26,008 bases of DNA, taken from the NCBI RefSeq assembly GCF_004341385.1, contig NZ_SLXE01000008.1, positions 69,161 to 95,168 on the forward strand. The letters are read 5' to 3'. Position 1 is the first letter of the stretch; the number at the start of each line of letters is the position of its first letter. Both the position numbers and the translations under genes were made by a program. Positions 23,379 through 26,008 of this stretch are shown piece by piece. The notes below the pieces were generated by a model. It was not told the DNA's origin. It did not search any database and was given only the letters and a program-made list of their open reading frames with translations. The stretch is from Uruburuella suis (GTDB taxonomy: Bacteria; Pseudomonadota; Gammaproteobacteria; Burkholderiales; Neisseriaceae).

Positions 23379-24041
23379 ATGCACACGCGCCTACAACAAT
23401 GGTTTACCCCCATTTTATATATCGTGCTTTTTTTCGCCGGCTTTTTAAGCGCATTTTTGTGGTTCAACCCGCGCGATTATCTGCAAAACCTCGCCGCCAC
23501 CCTCACGGCCGTGGCGGCGCTTGCGCTGGTTCCACTGGCGTATTTTTTCGCCCGCCTCTCGCTGCAACACCGTGCGCAAACCAGCCGCTATTTGGAAACC
23601 TTGCAGCAAGAGCATGTGCGGCCGGTGCTGCATGCGGTGTTGCGCCCCGCAGCCGACCAACCGCACTTAATCGAATTGGCGCTCTCTAATCACGGTAAAG
23701 GCAGCGCCCATGCCGTGCGCCTGAGCGCCGAGCCGGTGGCTGCCACGCCGGCAGCCGAAGCCGTGGTGGCCAGCCTGCAATCTTTAAGCGCCGTGGCAGG
23801 CGGCCTCGATATTTTGGCCGCCGGCGAAACCTACGGCGGCGTGTTTACCGATTTCGATATTTTGGCCGCGCGTTTTGCGCCTGCGCCGTTTAATGGCATC
23901 ATTAAAATCAGCGCCGAATATCAAGATTGTTTCGGCAATCTCTGCGCCACCGAAAGCGTGCTGGATATTTCCGCGCTGGGCGCGCTGCGGCCTGCCGCGC
24001 ACGCACCCGCACGCAAACCGCGTAAAAAATTATTGTATTAG
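23379..24041 (+). CDS. two-helix membrane protein of unknown function
   Basis: I do not recognise this protein of about 220 residues. Two hydrophobic segments near the N-terminus (FTPILYIVLFFAGFLSAFLW and LAATLTAVAALALVPLAYFF) make a short hairpin anchor. A soluble domain follows (EHVRPVLHAVLRP, IELALSNHGKGSAHAVRL, FNGIIKISAEYQDCFGN), apparently beta-rich. The tail is basic. The start is uncertain: ATG at 23379 begins just before the first membrane helix, ATG at 23343 would add 12 residues, and an uptake sequence lies between them. Neither has a good Shine-Dalgarno sequence. It appears to be a single-gene unit after the pyrBI terminator. Confidence 0.65.
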   Translation: MHTRLQQWFTPILYIVLFFAGFLSAFLWFNPRDYLQNLAATLTAVAALALVPLAYFFARLSLQHRAQTSRYLETLQQEHVRPVLHAVLRPAADQPHLIELALSNHGKGSAHAVRLSAEPVAATPAAEAVVASLQSLSAVAGGLDILAAGETYGGVFTDFDILAARFAPAPFNGIIKISAEYQDCFGNLCATESVLDISALGALRPAAHAPARKPRKKLLY

Positions 24042-24067
24042 GCTATGCGCAGATAGCAGGCCGTCTG

Positions 24068-24171
24068 ATGCCGATTCGAAAAAATAAGATAACAAGGCGG
24101 CGAGCCGAAGACAGTACACCTAGTACGGCTAGGCGAGCCAACGCAGTTAGGTTATTTTTTCGAATCGGTAT
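24068..24171. mobile_element. Correia-like miniature element, copy B
   Basis: This 104-bp copy has well-matched ends (ATGCCGATTCGAAAAAATAA; right end, reversed, ATACCGATTCGAAAAAATAA) and the same core as copy A (ACAAGGCGGCGAGCC...CAGTACACCTAGTACGGCTAGGCGAG). It sits between two membrane-protein genes, 26 bp after one stop and 27 bp before the next start, and abuts a variant uptake sequence (AGGCCGTCTGAT, 24058-24069). Confidence 0.75.
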
Positions 24172-24198
24172 GAAAGCTGTCTTGTATAAGGAACCAAT

Positions 24199-24624
24199 AT
24201 GCTCTCTATCACCACCCTCATCATCGCCGCCGTGTTTTTCATTATTTTGCTGCTGGTGAGCATTTTCGTGCCCAATCCCATCACTTGGCTGATGACGCTG
24301 GCGCTGGGCGCAGTGTTTTACTTTATTTTGTGGCCGAAATACCAAGGCCAGCAACAAGCCGTGCGCCAAGGCGTGGAAATTCAGGCCGCCGTGCAGGAAG
24401 TGCGCCATTGGAACCAAAAACGCAGCGACACCATTGTCGACCGCTATGAAATCATCGCCGTGGCGCCTAATCCTCAAAACGGCAAAATGCAGCAATTCGT
24501 GAGCCCGCCCATGGGCGAAGATCCCGCGCCTTATCTGGGCAACAGCATCAAAGTAACCGTGGATTGGGCCAACCCCAAAGCTTATGTGATGGATATTTCT
24601 TTTTTGCCTTTTGCCGTGCATTGA
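24199..24624 (+). CDS. small membrane protein of unknown function
   Basis: This 141-residue protein has two adjacent hydrophobic segments (TLIIAAVFFIILLLVSIFV and ITWLMTLALGAVFYFILW) and a soluble C-terminal domain of about 90 residues (GVEIQAAVQEVRHWN, YEIIAVAPNP, FVSPPMG, GNSIKVTVDWANPKAYVMDI) that reads as a small beta barrel. The pattern recalls DUF3592-like membrane proteins, but I am not sure of the family. ATG has AAGGA 8 bp upstream. Copy B of the Correia-like element lies directly upstream, so its promoter may lie within or just after that element. Confidence 0.75.
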   Translation: MLSITTLIIAAVFFIILLLVSIFVPNPITWLMTLALGAVFYFILWPKYQGQQQAVRQGVEIQAAVQEVRHWNQKRSDTIVDRYEIIAVAPNPQNGKMQQFVSPPMGEDPAPYLGNSIKVTVDWANPKAYVMDISFLPFAVH

Positions 24625-24658
24625 TAACCGCACCAACGAGCGCCCATCCAACTCATTC

Positions 24659-24695
24659 AAACAGGCCGTCTGAAAACATTCAGACGGCCTGTTTT
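24659..24695 (+). terminator. uptake-sequence terminator after the small membrane protein gene
   Basis: AAACAGGCCGTCTGAA (24659-24674) and TTCAGACGGCCTGTTT (24679-24694) form a 16-bp perfect stem with loop AACA, ending in TTTT. Confidence 0.8.
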
Positions 24696-24799
24696 CAAAC
24701 GCAAAAAATGGTGTTAACCCGCTTTTTATTTCATATTTAATGTTAAACATGAATCAATTAAAGCCATTAAATAATTCAAGAAAAGCCGCTGCAAACAGA

Positions 24800-24827
24800 T
24801 TGTTTTCCCACAAACGCGCTGTATAAT
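24800..24827 (+). promoter_or_regulatory. sigma70 promoter of the hydrolase gene
   Basis: TTGTTT (24800-24805), a 16-bp spacer and a perfect TATAAT (24822-24827). The transcript would have a leader of about 120 nt containing a 35-codon frame (24835-24942) without ribosome-binding site. The rest of the 24696-24955 spacer is AT-rich with nothing else recognised. Confidence 0.6.
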
Positions 24828-24955
24828 CGGCCGCATGATCAATACAATATTTGCCCGATTCTCCAAGCTTGGAAACCAAGGCAGCATATCGGTATCAATC
24901 ATGATGCAACAGCAAGTAAGACATTCCAACCCATCCACTTAATGAAGGAAACATT

Positions 24956-25648
24956 ATGAGCAAACCTGCAATCGTTTTGGTACACGGCTTTTGGGGCGGC
25001 GCGGCGCATTGGGCAAAAGTGATTCCGCTTTTGCGCGAACAAGGCTTCGACAACATCCACGCAGTAGAAAACCCGCTCACTTCGCTGGCAGACGATGCCG
25101 AGCGCACCCGCAAAATGGTGAAGCAGATTGACGGCCCCGTGGTGTTGGTCGGCCACTCATACGGCGGCAAAGTGATCACCGAAATGGGTGATTTGCCCAA
25201 TGTGGGCGCGCTGGTATTCATCGCCGCCTTCGCACCCGATGCAGGCGAGAGCGCCGGCGCCATCAGCCAGGCCAACCCGCCTGAAGCTTTTGCCAACATC
25301 CAGCCCGACAGCGACGGCTTTTTGTGGGTGGCGCAAGACAAATACCACCAAAGCTTCTGCCAAGATTTGAGCGAAGAAGAAGCTTATGTGATGGCCGTTA
25401 CCCAAAAAGCGCCCGTGGGCGGCACTTTCGGCGACAACGTTACCGCACCGGCTTGGAAAGTGAAGCCCAACTGGTATCAAATTTCCTCTGGCGATCGCAT
25501 GCTGAACCCGGAAAACTAAAAAATGATGGCCGCACGCATGAACCCGCGCAAAACCATCACCCTCGATGCCAGCCACGCTTCTCTGGCTTCGCGCCCGCAA
25601 GAAGTAGCCGCGTTTATTGTGGAAGCCGCCAACGCAGTGAGCGCATAA
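24956..25648 (+). pseudogene. alpha/beta hydrolase gene interrupted by an in-frame TAA
   Basis: The frame encodes an esterase-type alpha/beta hydrolase: IVLVHGFWGGAAHW (oxyanion region), VVLVGHSYGG with nucleophile Ser68, and SGDRM with the acid Asp180. It stops at TAA 25517-25519 after 187 residues. The same frame continues without shift for 42 more codons to TAA 25646-25648 and contains RMNPRKTITLDASHASLASRP, where the His (position 207) is the expected catalytic histidine. The family normally runs to about 230 residues, so one substitution, such as GAA to TAA, would explain the break. ATG has AAGGA 6 bp upstream, a good promoter lies farther up and a strong terminator follows. A recent pseudogene is likeliest; stop readthrough or a sequencing error are alternatives. 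Confidence 0.8.
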
Positions 25649-25656
25649 ACCCATAA

Positions 25657-25716
25657 GCGTTTGCATGTAAACAGGCCGTCTGAAACCTTTCAGACGGCCT
25701 GTTTGTATGCAAACGC
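25657..25716 (+). terminator. long uptake-sequence hairpin after the hydrolase
   Basis: Arms 25657-25685 and 25688-25716 pair over 29 bp with two mismatches and a 2-nt loop. The inner part is AAACAGGCCGTCTGAAA and its complement. CTTTTTTT follows, so it should terminate efficiently. Confidence 0.8.
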
Positions 25717-25756
25717 CTTTTTTGTCGCGCCTGCGCAGGCAGAAGCCTAGTCATGC

Positions 25757-25793
25757 GTACGATTACGTTTTGTTTTAACAAAGCTAATCGTAC
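25757..25793. repeat. imperfect palindromic repeat near the right end
   Basis: GTACGATTACGTTTTGTT and AACAAAGCTAATCGTAC face each other across 2 nt. It resembles the dispersed 'GTAGGGTGCGTTAGC' class of palindromic repeats in general form. No gene is seen from 25717 to the window end; the stretch is made of repeats. Confidence 0.5.
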
Positions 25794-25865
25794 CTACGCC
25801 TGCTGGGCCCCCGTCTGCGCGGGTGCAACTGATATCTATAGTGGAATGCCGTGTTTTGCGGCGTT

Positions 25866-25919
25866 ATACCCATTCGAAAAAAATAACCTAACTGCGTTGG
25901 CTCGCCTAGTCGTACTAGG
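25866..25919. mobile_element. Correia-like miniature element, copy C, truncated
   Basis: ATACCCATTCGAAAAAAATA followed by ACCTAACTGCGTTGGCTCG and CCTAG.CGTACTAGG matches the reverse complement of copy B for 54 bp, then the match stops in the middle of the element. The sequence beyond (25920-26008) is AT-rich and unrelated to the missing half. Confidence 0.65.
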
Positions 25920-26008
25920 GCGTCCTGACAATTACTTGTCATAAAAATAATCAGATAAAAGAAAGGCAGATAAGTTAAAATTTTTGTCGCCAAACAAAAC
26001 ATACTTAT

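Noticed and set aside
25837..25845. TATAGTGGA resembling the start of a canonical Correia terminus
   Set aside because: Only nine bases match, with no continuation into TTAA and no partner end.
1..26008. CRISPR arrays, tRNA or rRNA genes
   Set aside because: No regularly spaced direct repeats and no cloverleaf or rRNA-like sequence noticed; the recurring short words are uptake sequences.

Overview
This window is part of a Neisseriaceae chromosome, most likely a commensal Neisseria. The DNA uptake sequence AGGCCGTCTGAA and its reverse complement recur throughout, often as inverted pairs between genes. This is the AG variant; the pathogenic species mostly use ATGCCGTCTGAA. Correia-like miniature elements and a ctr/lip capsule locus agree with this placement. 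Most genes look to be near 50 % GC, but about 5.34-8.32 kb is visibly AT-rich (my estimate is about 30 % GC), as expected for an exchanged capsule-type cassette.

Capsule locus, 1-16996. On the minus strand lie the start of ctrB and all of ctrA (export, region C). A divergent AT-rich promoter region follows. Five plus-strand genes then form the synthesis cassette (region A): a degenerate sulfotransferase-like protein with a long coiled coil, a protein with two methyltransferase-like domains joined by a coiled coil, a GT25-GT2 fusion glycosyltransferase, an unrecognised 251-residue protein, and UDP-glucose 6-dehydrogenase (ugd). A hairpin terminator closes this cassette. A separate GT2-domain gene, a 159-bp miniature inverted-repeat element, kdsA (Kdo-8-phosphate synthase), galE, and ctrE/lipA plus ctrF/lipB follow. 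CtrE and CtrF are expected to build the poly-Kdo linker on lyso-phosphatidylglycerol. KdsA supplies the Kdo backbone, Ugd supplies UDP-glucuronate, and the GT25-GT2 protein is the likely polymerase. CtrA and CtrB form part of the ABC-transporter-dependent export channel.

Right flank, 16997-26008. These are ordinary chromosomal genes: a Sel1-repeat protein, dnaJ behind a sigma32-like promoter, a LigB/YgiD-type dioxygenase, pyrB-pyrI preceded by a leader ORF and a strong intrinsic terminator (probable attenuator), two small membrane proteins, and an alpha/beta hydrolase gene broken by an in-frame stop before its catalytic histidine. Three copies of a roughly 105-bp Correia-like element lie here; the last is truncated near the window edge.

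The most unusual part is region A. Two successive proteins pair a modifying-enzyme-like domain with a long coiled coil, an architecture that recalls chain-terminating molecular rulers such as WbdD. That role is inference only.
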